The translations under genes and the position numbers were made by a program. A DNA stretch of 64,000 bases from Alcanivorax quisquiliarum (GTDB lineage: Bacteria > Pseudomonadota > Gammaproteobacteria > Pseudomonadales > Alcanivoracaceae): assembly GCF_023051175.1 (NCBI RefSeq), contig NZ_JALKII010000003.1, positions 186,001 to 250,000 on the forward strand. Direction: 5' to 3'. The notes below the pieces were generated by a model, which worked only from the letters and a program-made list of their open reading frames with translations, did no database searches and was not told the origin of the DNA. The number at the start of each line of letters is the position of its first letter. Positions within the stretch are counted from its first letter, which is position 1. Shown in pieces: positions 1 through 9,515 of the stretch.

Positions 1-2
1 TG

Positions 3-1109
<1,107 letters not shown>

Positions 1110-1126
1110 CAGGGGTTGCAAAAGCA

Positions 1127-1161
1127 CGAAAGCCGCTGAATAATTCAGCGGCTTTCGTTTT
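1127..1161 (+). terminator. Intrinsic terminator of rpoD
   Basis: A perfect 14-bp stem (CGAAAGCCGCTGAA at 1127-1140 pairing with TTCAGCGGCTTTCG at 1144-1157) closes a 3-nt loop and is followed by TTTT. It lies 18 nt after the rpoD stop and separates rpoD from the tRNA gene. Confidence 0.93.
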
Positions 1162-1214
1162 AAAGCGGCCACCTAGAGCCGCACTCAACAAGCTTCAAGT
1201 TCCTTTTTTTATCC

Positions 1215-1291
<77 letters not shown>

Positions 1292-1846
1292 TCAATCAGC
1301 ATCTCGCAAAAACAGCTTCGCTATCGCCGACGGCTTTCGCGGCATCGGCGAACGCTGCCTCCGGCTCACCGTCCATCCGAGGCGTGAACCACCCAGCGGA
1401 GTACATTCGTACTCCTTAAAATGAAAAAAAGCGTATGAAATTCTGCTTTCGACTATTGCCTTTCATGATTGCCCGGCTATGATGTCATTTAGATATCACG
1501 CAAAGAAGGGTATCTGGAAAAGCAAGAAAGCAAGTTTGAAAACGGGAACGCTCTCGGAAGGTGGGATAAACAAACAAAGCCAGAATATACACGCGGGTAA
1601 CAACAAGCGACTCTGGTCACAATATTATAATGCACCGCCGTACAACATTTGTGAGCGCTTTCACTAAGTGACACGAAACAACATTTTTTACGGATTAATT
1701 TTCAGATTAACGGTATCTTGGCTAAAACATACTTGTTATAACCAAGATCACGTTGAATCGATCCGCCGGGGAAAAGGGACACTGGCAGTGTGCAGCCTTA
1801 TGCCACTGCCGGGTCTGATCATCGCAACACGACTGATTGAAGAAAT
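1292..1846. other. AT-rich intergenic stretch, no convincing gene
   Basis: About 555 bp between the tRNA and the next plausible gene. From about 1420 to 1790 the base composition is clearly more AT-rich than the surrounding coding sequence. Short open frames exist on both strands (for example 1479-1667 and 1668-1895), but they lack ribosome-binding sites, recognisable protein features and GC-rich third positions. A TATAAT hexamer occurs at 1626-1631 without a good -35. It could be a remnant of an insertion next to the tRNA or a long regulatory region. Confidence 0.5.
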
Positions 1847-2038
1847 ATGGTTATCGTTCTGGATCGCCTCACCATCAAGCAATTACAGGAAGTAGTCGCT
1901 GACGCCGAGGTATTGCTGCGCAAACGCCGTGAGCAGCAAGCTCTGGCCGAGCAAGAAGCTCTCAATCCTGCGCCGGCGCTCACTCCGCACCGCGCACCCT
2001 CGATTCATTATCGTCATCGCCCCTCGGCAAGCGAGTGA
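1847..2038 (+). CDS. Small protein resembling the N-terminal coil of an H-NS-family protein
   Basis: A 63-residue ORF starting with MVIVLDRLTIKQLQEVVADA and continuing with a charged helical stretch (EVLLRKRREQQALAEQEAL). The start is preceded by GAAGA. The pattern of a short hydrophobic lead, LTxKQLQ and a long basic/acidic helix resembles the oligomerisation domain of bacterial H-NS-like nucleoid proteins. The C-terminal DNA-binding segment (YR..., W.G.GR.P.W) is missing; the frame ends in HYRHRPSASE. It may therefore be a truncated gene or a dominant-negative H-NS fragment. Similarity is judged by eye only and the call is tentative. Confidence 0.4.
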   Translation: MVIVLDRLTIKQLQEVVADAEVLLRKRREQQALAEQEALNPAPALTPHRAPSIHYRHRPSASE

Positions 2039-2090
2039 TTTGCTCTTATCCTGTGCGCTACTGAAGCAATACCGTTATCAGGAGCAGCTC

Positions 2091-2432
2091 ATGGATAACT
2101 TTACGCGTCACACCGACGATTTCGCGACTTGCGGCCAGATTACACCGGACGATATTCCCGCACTGGCAGCGCAAGGCTTTCGCACGCTGATCAATAACCG
2201 CCCTGACCTGGAAGGCGGCCCGGCGCAGCCCACCAGTGCTGCGCTGGCAGAAGCAGCTGCGGCGCATGGCCTGGCCTATATTCATATCCCCGTGATCAGT
2301 GGCCAGCCGCCCAGCGCCGAGCAGGCGGCGACCATGCGCCGGGCCATCGACAGCGCGGAAGCGCCAGTGCTCGCCTTCTGCCGTTCGGGCGCACGCTCGA
2401 CCAATCTGTGGAATAGCGCGCTGGCGCGCTGA
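2091..2432 (+). CDS. TIGR01244/DUF442 phosphatase-like protein (beta-lactamase-hydrolase-like phosphatase domain)
   Basis: A 113-residue protein with the DUF442 fold, related to dual-specificity phosphatases and often fused to or found near metallo-beta-lactamase-like sulfur dioxygenases. Visible family marks are the N-terminal (A)TCGQITPDDIPALAAQGFRT, the RP of TLINNRPDLE, and the active-site loop FCRSGARSTNLW with the nucleophilic Cys and its Arg. The start at 2091 is chosen because GGAG lies 8 nt upstream and because family members begin a few residues before the QI/P motif; the frame is open upstream but that part is not protein-like. Substrate unknown. Confidence 0.85.
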   Translation: MDNFTRHTDDFATCGQITPDDIPALAAQGFRTLINNRPDLEGGPAQPTSAALAEAAAAHGLAYIHIPVISGQPPSAEQAATMRRAIDSAEAPVLAFCRSGARSTNLWNSALAR

Positions 2433-2524
2433 CGCAACACACCATTGCTCACGCCTGACGAGGCCGCCCCGCCGTTGGCGGTGCGCAGCCGCGTCGGCAT
2501 CTGGCGTTTTCTCGCGGCTTTCAC

Positions 2525-2605
2525 GCTGAGAGGCTGAGAGGCTGAGAGCGAGACGTGGAGAGTGTGATGCGGAGATGTGAGGCGGAGATATGAGGCGGAG
2601 AGTGA
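2525..2605. repeat. Purine-rich low-order repeat before the nuclease gene
   Basis: Imperfect repeats of a GAGAGGCT / GATG(T)GAGGCGGA type run through this stretch (three adjoining CTGAGAGG-like copies, then three GGCGGAGA-like copies). It lies within the upstream region of the VRR-NUC gene. No hairpin or gene is evident. Confidence 0.55.
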
Positions 2606-2648
2606 CGCAGGGAGTGACAGCCGTCACCCGAGCCCCTACGCTATACGT

Positions 2649-4316
2649 ATGGACAGTACTGCCGCCTTGCCGCAGCCTGCGCCGCTCACCGATCCGCTTT
2701 ATTATCTGCGCAATTTCCAGGCCGCGCTGGGCTGGATTCGCCAGCGTTACGACGATCTCCTGAGCGACGAGGCCCGTGCCTTTATCGACTCGTTCCTGAG
2801 CCTGCCCGGCCATGCTCAGGCGCTGCTGGTGCGCATGATAATGCGCAAGGGCACGCTGTTTCGCGCCAGCCGGCTGCGTTACCCCGAGATCGGTGAAACC
2901 GGCCAGGCCATGGCTCCCTTGATCGCGCTGGGCTGGGTTACCGAGAACCCGCCGATGACGCTGGCCGAGCTGTTCGAGCAACTCACACAGCCGGAGCTGC
3001 GAAAGGTGTTCGGCTCCCGGCTGCCGGCCGGGCGCAAGGCAACCCAGCAAGCCGCGCTGGAGGCCGAGGCCGGCGGCCCACGCCCGTTTTCCCAATGGGC
3101 GCCGAACTTGCCGGAAGCATTATTCGCCCTGGAAGTGAAACCGCTGTGCGATCGCCTGCGGCTGATGTTCTTCGGCAATCTGCGGCAGAGCTGGTCGGAG
3201 TTTGTGCTTGCCGAGCTCGGCGTGTTTCGCTACGAGCAGGTGGCCATCAGTCGCCGCTCCCGGGCCTTCAGCTCGCCGGCGGATATCGAGCTGGCGCTGC
3301 AATTGCACGCTTGCCGCCTTCAACTTGAACAAGGGTTGCCCGCAAGCGATCTATTGCCTCTCTTGCCATCGGGCGAAGCGGGCACCAGCTGGCTGCAATT
3401 ACGGCGCCAGCGCCTGTTGTTTCACATCGGGCAGCAGGCTGAAAAGGAGAGCGATCTGACCACGGCAGCGTCGGCATATCGCCAATGCCAGTGGCCCGGC
3501 GCCCGTGCTCGATATGTCCGCGTGCTTGAGGTGAGCGGTCGGCAAGCCGCTGCGCTGGCATTGCTTCAGCAGGCGCTGGCGGCGCCGGAGAGCGAGGCGG
3601 AAACCCAGCAGCTGCAACGCATGAGGCCGCGCCTGCAACGTTATTTGGGCCTGCCTGTGCAGCGCGCTGCGGCGCCGCAGGCACCGCAGCAACTGGTACT
3701 GAACCTGCCGCGCCCGGCGACACCACAAAGCGTGGAACTGCTAGTGCGGGATCACCTGCACTCGGAAGCCACCCCTGTTCATTATGTGGAGAACTTGCTG
3801 ATCACCGGGCTGTTCGGTCTGCTGTGCTGGGAAGCGCTGTTCGCACCATTGCCGGGTGCTTTCTTTCATCCGTTTCACCAGGGCCCGGCGGATTTGCTGC
3901 AACCGGATTTCGCCCTGCGCCGCAAAGCACTACTCGAAAGCGCCCTCGCCGAACTCGATGATGATCGCTGGCGCACCACCATCCGGCAGCGTTTTGCCGA
4001 TAAGCACGGCGTGCATAATCCCTTCGTCGCCTGGGGAGCGCTGGACGAAACGCTGCTTGAGCAGGCGTTGCACTGCCTCCCCGCTGCTCATCTTCGATTG
4101 TGGTTCCAGCGCTTATTGCAGGATATTCGCGCACACCGCGCCGGCATGCCGGATCTGATCCGGTTTGATCTGGCCACCCGCAGCTACGAGATGATTGAAG
4201 TGAAGGGCCCCGGCGACCGGTTGCAGGATAATCAATTGCGCTGGTTGAGATTCTGTAGCGCGCACCAGATGCCGGTGCGCGTCTGCTATGTCAGCTGGGC
4301 CGGTGCGGATGAGTGA
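2649..4316 (+). CDS. VRR-NUC (FAN1-like) structure-specific nuclease
   Basis: A 555-residue protein whose last 60 residues form a VRR-NUC nuclease domain of the PD-(D/E)XK superfamily. MPDLIRFDL supplies the catalytic Asp, EVKGPGD supplies the Glu-x-Lys pair, and DNQLRWL is the trailing helix. The long helical N-terminal region matches the SAP/TPR-like portion of bacterial FAN1 homologues, which cut 5' flaps and act in interstrand crosslink repair. The ATG at 2649 is preferred because residues upstream look like repeat-derived sequence. The stop overlaps the start region of the helicase gene by 8 nt, so the two are probably co-translated. Family confident, in vivo substrate inferred. Confidence 0.9.
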   Translation: MDSTAALPQPAPLTDPLYYLRNFQAALGWIRQRYDDLLSDEARAFIDSFLSLPGHAQALLVRMIMRKGTLFRASRLRYPEIGETGQAMAPLIALGWVTENPPMTLAELFEQLTQPELRKVFGSRLPAGRKATQQAALEAEAGGPRPFSQWAPNLPEALFALEVKPLCDRLRLMFFGNLRQSWSEFVLAELGVFRYEQVAISRRSRAFSSPADIELALQLHACRLQLEQGLPASDLLPLLPSGEAGTSWLQLRRQRLLFHIGQQAEKESDLTTAASAYRQCQWPGARARYVRVLEVSGRQAAALALLQQALAAPESEAETQQLQRMRPRLQRYLGLPVQRAAAPQAPQQLVLNLPRPATPQSVELLVRDHLHSEATPVHYVENLLITGLFGLLCWEALFAPLPGAFFHPFHQGPADLLQPDFALRRKALLESALAELDDDRWRTTIRQRFADKHGVHNPFVAWGALDETLLEQALHCLPAAHLRLWFQRLLQDIRAHRAGMPDLIRFDLATRSYEMIEVKGPGDRLQDNQLRWLRFCSAHQMPVRVCYVSWAGADE

Positions 4317-6681
4317 GGCGCGGATGAGCAACGCGCAAATAAGCGACGCGCAGATGAGCAACGCACTCTATACCGTCGCGGTGCGTGAGCTGTGCGCCTT
4401 TACGGCAAAGCAGGGCGATCTGGATATGCGCTTTACGCCCTCGCCCAGCGCGCAGGAGGGCATGGCCGGGCATCAGACAGTGGCCGCCCGGCGCGGGCCT
4501 GAATATGAAACCGAGCTGGCGCTGGCTGCGCGATACGATTGCCTGCAAGTGCGCGGCCGGGCCGATGGTTATGATCCGGCGCTCAATCAGCTGGAAGAGA
4601 TCAAGACACATCGCGGCGATTTACGGCGCGTGCCGGAGAATCATCGCCAGCTGCACTGGGCGCAGCTTCATCTTTACGGCGCCATGCTGTGTGAGGCGCG
4701 CAACCTGGCTTCGGTGACGCTGGCACTGGTGTATTTCGATATCACCACCCAGCAGGAAACCGTGTTTCAGGAGCATATGACGCGCACCGCCTTGCAGGCA
4801 ATTTTCGCGCACCACTGCCAGCGTTTCCTGCAGTGGGCACAGCAGGAGCTGGCGCACCGCAACCACCGCGATGCTGCGTTGCGCACTCTGGCCTTTCCAT
4901 ATTCCTTTCGCAGCGGCCAGCGTGATCTGGCCAGCGCGGTTTATCGCACTTTTCAGGGCACCGGTGTGTTGCTCGCGCAGGCGCCCACGGGCATCGGCAA
5001 AACGCTGGGTACGTTGTTTCCGGCGCTCAAGGCCATGCCAGGCCAGCTCACCGACAAGCTGTTCTTTCTGACGGCAAAAACGCCGGGCCGGCAGCTGGCA
5101 CTGGATGCGGTGCCGGTGCTGGGCCAGGCTCCCTTGCGTACGCTGGAGCTGGTGGCGCGAGAAAAACGTTGCGAGCATCCGGGCAAAGCCTGCCACGGTG
5201 ACGCCTGTCCGCTGGCTTCCGGGTTTTATGATCGATTACCCGCTGCGCGGACCGATGCTGCGGCCGTCGGCTTTCTGGATCAGGCTGCGCTGCGCGCGGT
5301 CGCGCTCCGGCACAGTGTGTGCCCCTATTATCTGGGGGTGGAGATGGCGCGCTGGTGTGACGTCATCGTGGGTGATTACAACTATTACTTCGACCTCAGC
5401 GGCTTTTTGATGTCGATGACACAGGAAAACGGCTGGCGCGTCGGGCTGTTGGTGGACGAAGCCCACAACCTGGTGGATCGCGCCCGTGACATGTACAGCG
5501 TAACGCTCACCCAGACAGCACTCACCTCCTTGCAGCAAACCGTGCCCGCGGTGTTGCGCCGCCCGCTGGCGGCCGTCCTGCAACATTGGGAGCAGCTCAA
5601 CAGCCACCATTGGCAAGCGGATGCGACGGCAGATCAGGATCATCAATATCTGGTGCTCGACGGGCCGCCGGAGGATTTCCTGAATGCGCTGCGGGGAGCC
5701 GTTTCCGCGATCAGCGAATACCGTAATGCGCACCCCACACAGCAGCACATGGCGCTGCTGGAGTTCTACTTTCAGGCGGCGCATTTCTGCCGCATGGTGG
5801 AGTGGCTGGATCAGCATTTCATCACCGATCTCACCGTGCAACGCGGCGCGCCCCTGCGGCTGGACGATGCCATCGGGCTGCGCAGTGATATCTGCCTGCG
5901 CAATATGGTGCCTGCGCCCTTATTGCAGCAGCGGCTTGCGGCAGCGCAGGCGGCAATACTGTTTTCCGCCACGTTGGCCCCGCCGCGCTTTTATCTGGAT
6001 ATGTTCGGCCTGCCGCCAGCCACGCAGTGCCTGGATATCGGCGCGCCTTTCAAGGCCGATCAACTGCGTGTCACGCTGGTGCCACGCTCCACACGTTTTC
6101 GCCACCGGGCACGTTCCGTGCAACCGATTGCTGCGCTGATCGCCGAACAGTTTCAGGCACAACCGGGTAATTATCTGGCGTTCTTTCCGAGTTTCGATTA
6201 TCTCGAACAGGTGCACGATGCGCTCCGCCGTACCCATTCTTCATTGCCACTGCTGGTGCAATCGCGCGGCATGAGCGAGCCCGCCCGCGAGGCGTTTCTG
6301 GCGCGCTTCACGCCCGACAGCACGCATATCGGCTTTGCAGTGCTCGGCGGCGCTTTCGGCGAAGGGGTGGACTTGCCCGGTACACGGCTGATCGGCACTT
6401 TCATTGCCACCCTGGGCATGCCGCAGGTGAACCCGGTCAATGAGCAGATGCGCATACGCTTGCAGCAGTTGTTCGGCGCCACCGATGGCGCAAGCGACGC
6501 GATAGGGTACGACTATACTTATCATTACCCCGGCCTGCGGAAAGTAGTGCAGGCGGCAGGCCGGGTCATCCGAACCCCGCAGGATACCGGTGTTGTGTAC
6601 CTGATTGATGATCGCTTCGGCCACCCGAAAAGCCGCGCACTATTGCCGAATTGGTGGCATGTAGATCAGCAGCAAGGTTGA
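4309..6681 (+). CDS. DinG/XPD-family DNA helicase with N-terminal PD-(D/E)XK-like domain
   Basis: A 790-residue superfamily 2 helicase. Walker A is APTGIGKT, the DEAH box is VDEAHN, and four Cys (in KRCEHPGKACHGDACP and SVCPYY) between them fit the Fe-S cluster of the DinG/XPD/Rad3 group. Motif VI is seen as QAAGRVIRT. Before the helicase, residues of roughly 60 to 150 contain GRADGYD, LEEIKTH and a WAQLHLYGAML helix, the pattern of a Cas4/RecB-like nuclease fold. The start could be 4309, 4324 or 4354, because the first codons encode a repeated RMSNAQISDAQMSNA. It overlaps the FAN1-like nuclease gene, and the pair is known from Pseudomonas. A joint role in crosslink or flap repair is inferred. 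Confidence 0.9.
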   Translation: MSEARMSNAQISDAQMSNALYTVAVRELCAFTAKQGDLDMRFTPSPSAQEGMAGHQTVAARRGPEYETELALAARYDCLQVRGRADGYDPALNQLEEIKTHRGDLRRVPENHRQLHWAQLHLYGAMLCEARNLASVTLALVYFDITTQQETVFQEHMTRTALQAIFAHHCQRFLQWAQQELAHRNHRDAALRTLAFPYSFRSGQRDLASAVYRTFQGTGVLLAQAPTGIGKTLGTLFPALKAMPGQLTDKLFFLTAKTPGRQLALDAVPVLGQAPLRTLELVAREKRCEHPGKACHGDACPLASGFYDRLPAARTDAAAVGFLDQAALRAVALRHSVCPYYLGVEMARWCDVIVGDYNYYFDLSGFLMSMTQENGWRVGLLVDEAHNLVDRARDMYSVTLTQTALTSLQQTVPAVLRRPLAAVLQHWEQLNSHHWQADATADQDHQYLVLDGPPEDFLNALRGAVSAISEYRNAHPTQQHMALLEFYFQAAHFCRMVEWLDQHFITDLTVQRGAPLRLDDAIGLRSDICLRNMVPAPLLQQRLAAAQAAILFSATLAPPRFYLDMFGLPPATQCLDIGAPFKADQLRVTLVPRSTRFRHRARSVQPIAALIAEQFQAQPGNYLAFFPSFDYLEQVHDALRRTHSSLPLLVQSRGMSEPAREAFLARFTPDSTHIGFAVLGGAFGEGVDLPGTRLIGTFIATLGMPQVNPVNEQMRIRLQQLFGATDGASDAIGYDYTYHYPGLRKVVQAAGRVIRTPQDTGVVYLIDDRFGHPKSRALLPNWWHVDQQQG

Positions 6682-6707
6682 AACTGTCATAAACTATCGC
6701 ATATCCT
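6678..6707 (+). promoter_or_regulatory. Candidate sigma-70 promoter for the leader peptide/DAHP synthase unit
   Basis: TTGAAA (6678-6683) and TATCCT (6702-6707) are separated by 18 bp, 29 bp before the leader-peptide start. The -35 overlaps the helicase stop codon. Confidence 0.5.
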
Positions 6708-6735
6708 GCTTGAACACTTTTGGAGCAAAGCTCTC

Positions 6736-6870
6736 ATGCACGCACAGACCGCCCATCAACTCACCGCACTGACCGCCGCCACTCGCGCCGGGCAAGGCGT
6801 GTGCGTGGCTGGCCAGGCGGCTCCGGCAAGCTATTTCTTCGGGTATTGGTTTAGCCTCTGGCGCGCCTGA
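6736..6870 (+). CDS. Aromatic amino acid leader peptide (attenuator control)
   Basis: A 44-codon ORF with GGAG upstream. Its last 13 residues are SYFFGYWFSLWRA, which packs three Phe, two Tyr and two Trp codons just before the stop. A rho-independent terminator follows 54 nt after the stop, and then the DAHP synthase gene. This is the classic layout of transcription attenuation: ribosome stalling at aromatic codons when charged tRNA is scarce would favour readthrough. The mixture of all three aromatic residues suits the first common step of the shikimate pathway. Codon content and position are directly visible; function is inferred. Confidence 0.85.
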   Translation: MHAQTAHQLTALTAATRAGQGVCVAGQAAPASYFFGYWFSLWRA

Positions 6871-6955
6871 TACCCGCACAGGCGCCCAGCATACGGGACG
6901 CCTGACTGACGCACTTCATCAAACCCCCGGTCGGCTTCCCGCCCGGGGGTTTTCA
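6840..6955 (+). promoter_or_regulatory. Transcription attenuator with terminator upstream of DAHP synthase
   Basis: The terminator stem is CCCCCGG (6924-6930) with CCGGGGG (6943-6949), followed by TTTTCATTTT. Upstream, CGGGTA (6840-6845, overlapping the Tyr codon of the leader peptide) can pair with TACCCG (6871-6876), and CAGGCG (6879-6884) with CGCCTG (6899-6904). CCCG at 6873-6876 can alternatively pair with CGGG at 6894-6897. These competing pairings are compatible with a pause/antiterminator switch, but the exact antiterminator was not proven by folding. Confidence 0.75.
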
Positions 6956-7014
6956 TTTTCCGGGCCAGAGCGGGCATAACACTTGAGCACTTACGACAGC
7001 AAAAAGGACATGAC

Positions 7015-8061
7015 ATGAACGCACCACTCACCGCCCCGGCACTGGACGCTGCACCCGTCACCCAGCGCCTGCCCGGCACCGCCGAGCTGAAAGCGGCGCT
7101 GCCGCTGGAGCCGGCGTTGATCCAGCGCATCCGCCAGCAGCGGCAGGCCATTCGCGCCATTCTCGATGGTGAGGACGATCGCCTGCTGGTGGTGGTGGGC
7201 CCTTGCTCCATCCACGATCCGGCTGCGGCGCTGGAGTACGCCGCACGCCTGGCACCGTTGGCCGAGGCCATCAGTGATCGCGTACTGGTGGTGATGCGTT
7301 TCTACGTTGAAAAGCCCCGCACCACGGTGGGCTGGAAGGGGCTGTTATATGACCCGCACCTTGATGGCAGCAATGATATGGCCGCTGGCCTGCATTGCGC
7401 CCGCGGGCTGATGCGCGACATTGCCCGCCTGGGGTTGCCGCTCGCCACCGAGATCCTGCATCCGATGGCCGCCGGTTACCTCGACGATCTGCTCAGTTGG
7501 GCGGCGATTGGCGCCCGCACTACCGAGTCGCAGATTCACCGCGAGCTGGTCAGCGGCCTGGGCTTGCCGGTGGGGTTCAAGAACGGCACCGATGGCGGCA
7601 TTGCCGTGGCCGTGGATGCCATTCGCGCTGCCGCGCACCCGCACCAGCACTTCGGCGTCGACAGCCACGGGCATCCGGCCATTATTCATGCGGCCGGCAA
7701 CCCGGATACGCATCTGGTGCTCCGTGGTGGCCGACAGGGCCCGAACTATGAGGCGGAGCAGGTGGCGGCAGCAGCACAGGCGATGGCGGCGGCCGGGCTG
7801 TCGCCACGCATCATGGTGGATTGCAGCCACGCCAACAGCGCCAAGGATCACCGTCGGCAGCCGCTGGTGCTGCAAGACGTGCTACAGCAACGGCGCGCCG
7901 GCAATGCCGCTTTGATCGGCGTGATGCTGGAGAGTCACCTGGAGGAAGGCAATCAGGCACTGTGCACGACACTGCAATACGGCGTCTCGATCACCGATGC
8001 CTGCATCGGCTGGGCGGCCACCGAACAGTTGCTTCACGAGGCTGCCGAAGCGTTACGGTGA
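7015..8061 (+). CDS. aroF: 3-deoxy-7-phosphoheptulonate (DAHP) synthase, class I
   Basis: Condenses phosphoenolpyruvate and erythrose 4-phosphate, the first committed step to chorismate and aromatic amino acids. The 348 residues contain the hallmark LLVVVGPCSIHDP, EKPRTTVGWKG, GARTTESQIHRE, GFKNGTDG and VDCSHANS blocks of the AroF/G/H family, so metal-binding Cys and His and the substrate-binding Lys/Arg are present. The ending (MVDCSHANS...RRQP, YGVSITDAC) looks nearer to tyrosine-sensitive AroF than to AroG or AroH, but the feedback specificity is not certain. AAGGA lies before the ATG. Expression is likely controlled by the preceding leader peptide and attenuator. Confidence 0.95.
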   Translation: MNAPLTAPALDAAPVTQRLPGTAELKAALPLEPALIQRIRQQRQAIRAILDGEDDRLLVVVGPCSIHDPAAALEYAARLAPLAEAISDRVLVVMRFYVEKPRTTVGWKGLLYDPHLDGSNDMAAGLHCARGLMRDIARLGLPLATEILHPMAAGYLDDLLSWAAIGARTTESQIHRELVSGLGLPVGFKNGTDGGIAVAVDAIRAAAHPHQHFGVDSHGHPAIIHAAGNPDTHLVLRGGRQGPNYEAEQVAAAAQAMAAAGLSPRIMVDCSHANSAKDHRRQPLVLQDVLQQRRAGNAALIGVMLESHLEEGNQALCTTLQYGVSITDACIGWAATEQLLHEAAEALR

Positions 8062-8240
8062 TCGGCCCTTGCGCCGATAAGACGTTACGCCGATACGGCT
8101 TTACCGGTGGCACGCTACGCAAACCAGCGCCGCTGTTTGCACGGAGGCAAAGGTGGCAGCCACCGTGCTAGCGGCAGCGCGCTGTGAGACGGGGCCGGGC
8201 GTTTGGCGGCACCTGCGCCCTCGCTTCCCGCGCTGACGCT

Positions 8241-9047
8241 TCAATCCCGCTCGAATTTCTTTTTCAAACGCCAGTCCATCAGGCGAAACAACGGCTGTGG
8301 CAAACGTGTTGCCATGCCTGGTGCAGCCGCCAGCAGCACACTGCCCACTTTACCCAACGGGCTGGCAATACGCGCCGGGCGTTTCTTCACCGCGCGCACC
8401 AGCCAGTTTGCCGCGCCCTCGGTATCCATCATGCGCATGTGCTTGTAAATATCCGTGCGCCCGGACATCGGTGTGCGCACCATCGGAAAATGCACCACCG
8501 TCACATCAAGGCCCTGATGGCCCAGCTCCGCCTGGAGCGAGCGGGAAAACGATTCCAATGCAGATTTGCTCGCCAGATACGCCGAGAACAACGGGATCGG
8601 CACCTGGGTGGAAAGCGTGGAAATATTGACCACCTGCCCACCGCCCTGCTCCAGCATTCGTGGCAGCAGTTTCAATGTCAGGCTCACGGCGCCGATGAAA
8701 TTGATCTGGATGGTACGCTGGTAGTCGTGCAGCCGATCCAGTGCCTCGGTAATGGGGCGACGGATCGAGCGGGCTGCATTGTTGATCAGCACATCCACAC
8801 GGGGATGCTCGTCGAGAATCGCCTGGGCGCAGGCAGCGGCCTGCTCCTCAATGGTCAGATCCGCCGGATAAACCCACGCCTGCCCACCAGCGCGTCGTAT
8901 TTCCTGTTGCACCGCCTGAAGCTGCTCGACGTCCCGCGCCACCAGGCAGAGCCGTGCGCCCGCTGCCGCCATTTTCTGTGCCGCTACGGCACCGATGCCG
9001 CTGGACGCGCCAGTGAGCACGATGGTTTTGCCTCGCAGACGCGACAT
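8241..9047 (-). CDS. Short-chain dehydrogenase/reductase
   Basis: A 268-residue classical SDR. The nucleotide-binding TGASSGIG is near residue 13, NNAA near 90, and the catalytic Ser (NISTLS) and Tyr-x3-Lys (YLASK) follow. The C-terminus is extended by a hydrophobic and then basic tail (LMDWRLKKKF), suggestive of membrane association. It lies between the DAHP synthase (convergent) and the SirB2-like gene on the same strand. The Arg in the VARD loop after strand 2 suggests NADP preference. Substrate unknown; the sequence resembles lipid- or retinol-type SDRs. Confidence 0.88.
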   Translation of the reverse strand: MSRLRGKTIVLTGASSGIGAVAAQKMAAAGARLCLVARDVEQLQAVQQEIRRAGGQAWVYPADLTIEEQAAACAQAILDEHPRVDVLINNAARSIRRPITEALDRLHDYQRTIQINFIGAVSLTLKLLPRMLEQGGGQVVNISTLSTQVPIPLFSAYLASKSALESFSRSLQAELGHQGLDVTVVHFPMVRTPMSGRTDIYKHMRMMDTEGAANWLVRAVKKRPARIASPLGKVGSVLLAAAPGMATRLPQPLFRLMDWRLKKKFERD

Positions 9048-9146
9048 GATTCAGCTCCTTTCCGCTCTTTCGGATATGGCCCGGCGGGCATGTTCGGCTG
9101 TCTGCTGATGCGCGCAGCCGGGCTCGCGGCGCGGATTACTCCGCTA

Positions 9147-9515
9147 TCACACCAGCCAGGACAGCGCGCTATGCTGCATCGCCGCGCCGACGATATAGAT
9201 AAATACCAGCACCGCGCCAACCATGGCCAGCGGCTTGCGACGGCGAATGGCCACCGCGCCCAGGCCAATATAAATCACCAGCCCGATCAGCTTTGCCGCC
9301 AGCCAGGGCGTCTCATGCGGCCAGGCGCGCAGCAGCACCATCAGCTTCAGCCCCGCCAGCAATAGCAGCGTGTCGATGACATGAGGTGCGATGCGCATCC
9401 AGCGGCGCGCCAGCCAGGCGCTGCCCTGTAGCGCCAACCCGGCGCGAACGACAAAGAACAGCAGGCTCAGCAGCGCCAGCGTCATGTGCAGCATTTTCAA
9501 TTGCAGGTAATCCAT
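9147..9515 (-). CDS. SirB2-family small inner-membrane protein
   Basis: A 122-residue protein with four predicted membrane helices, starting MDYLQLKMLHMTLALLSLLF. The conserved K-x-LH-M in helix 1, PHVIDTLLLLAG in the second or third, and the Trp/Lys-rich turn (WLAAKLIGLV) are typical of SirB2/YchQ proteins. Function is not known. It is 99 bp upstream of the SDR on the same strand, so co-transcription is possible. Confidence 0.8.
   Translation of the reverse strand: MDYLQLKMLHMTLALLSLLFFVVRAGLALQGSAWLARRWMRIAPHVIDTLLLLAGLKLMVLLRAWPHETPWLAAKLIGLVIYIGLGAVAIRRRKPLAMVGAVLVFIYIVGAAMQHSALSWLV

Noticed and set aside
1479-1895. Two short + frames in the AT-rich gap
   Set aside because: No ribosome-binding sites, no recognisable domains and no coding-like codon use.
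8184-9365. 393-codon + frame opposite the SDR and SirB2-like genes
   Set aside because: Antisense artefact: codon pattern and composition (His/Arg/Gln-rich) are not protein-like, and the minus-strand genes have clear motifs.
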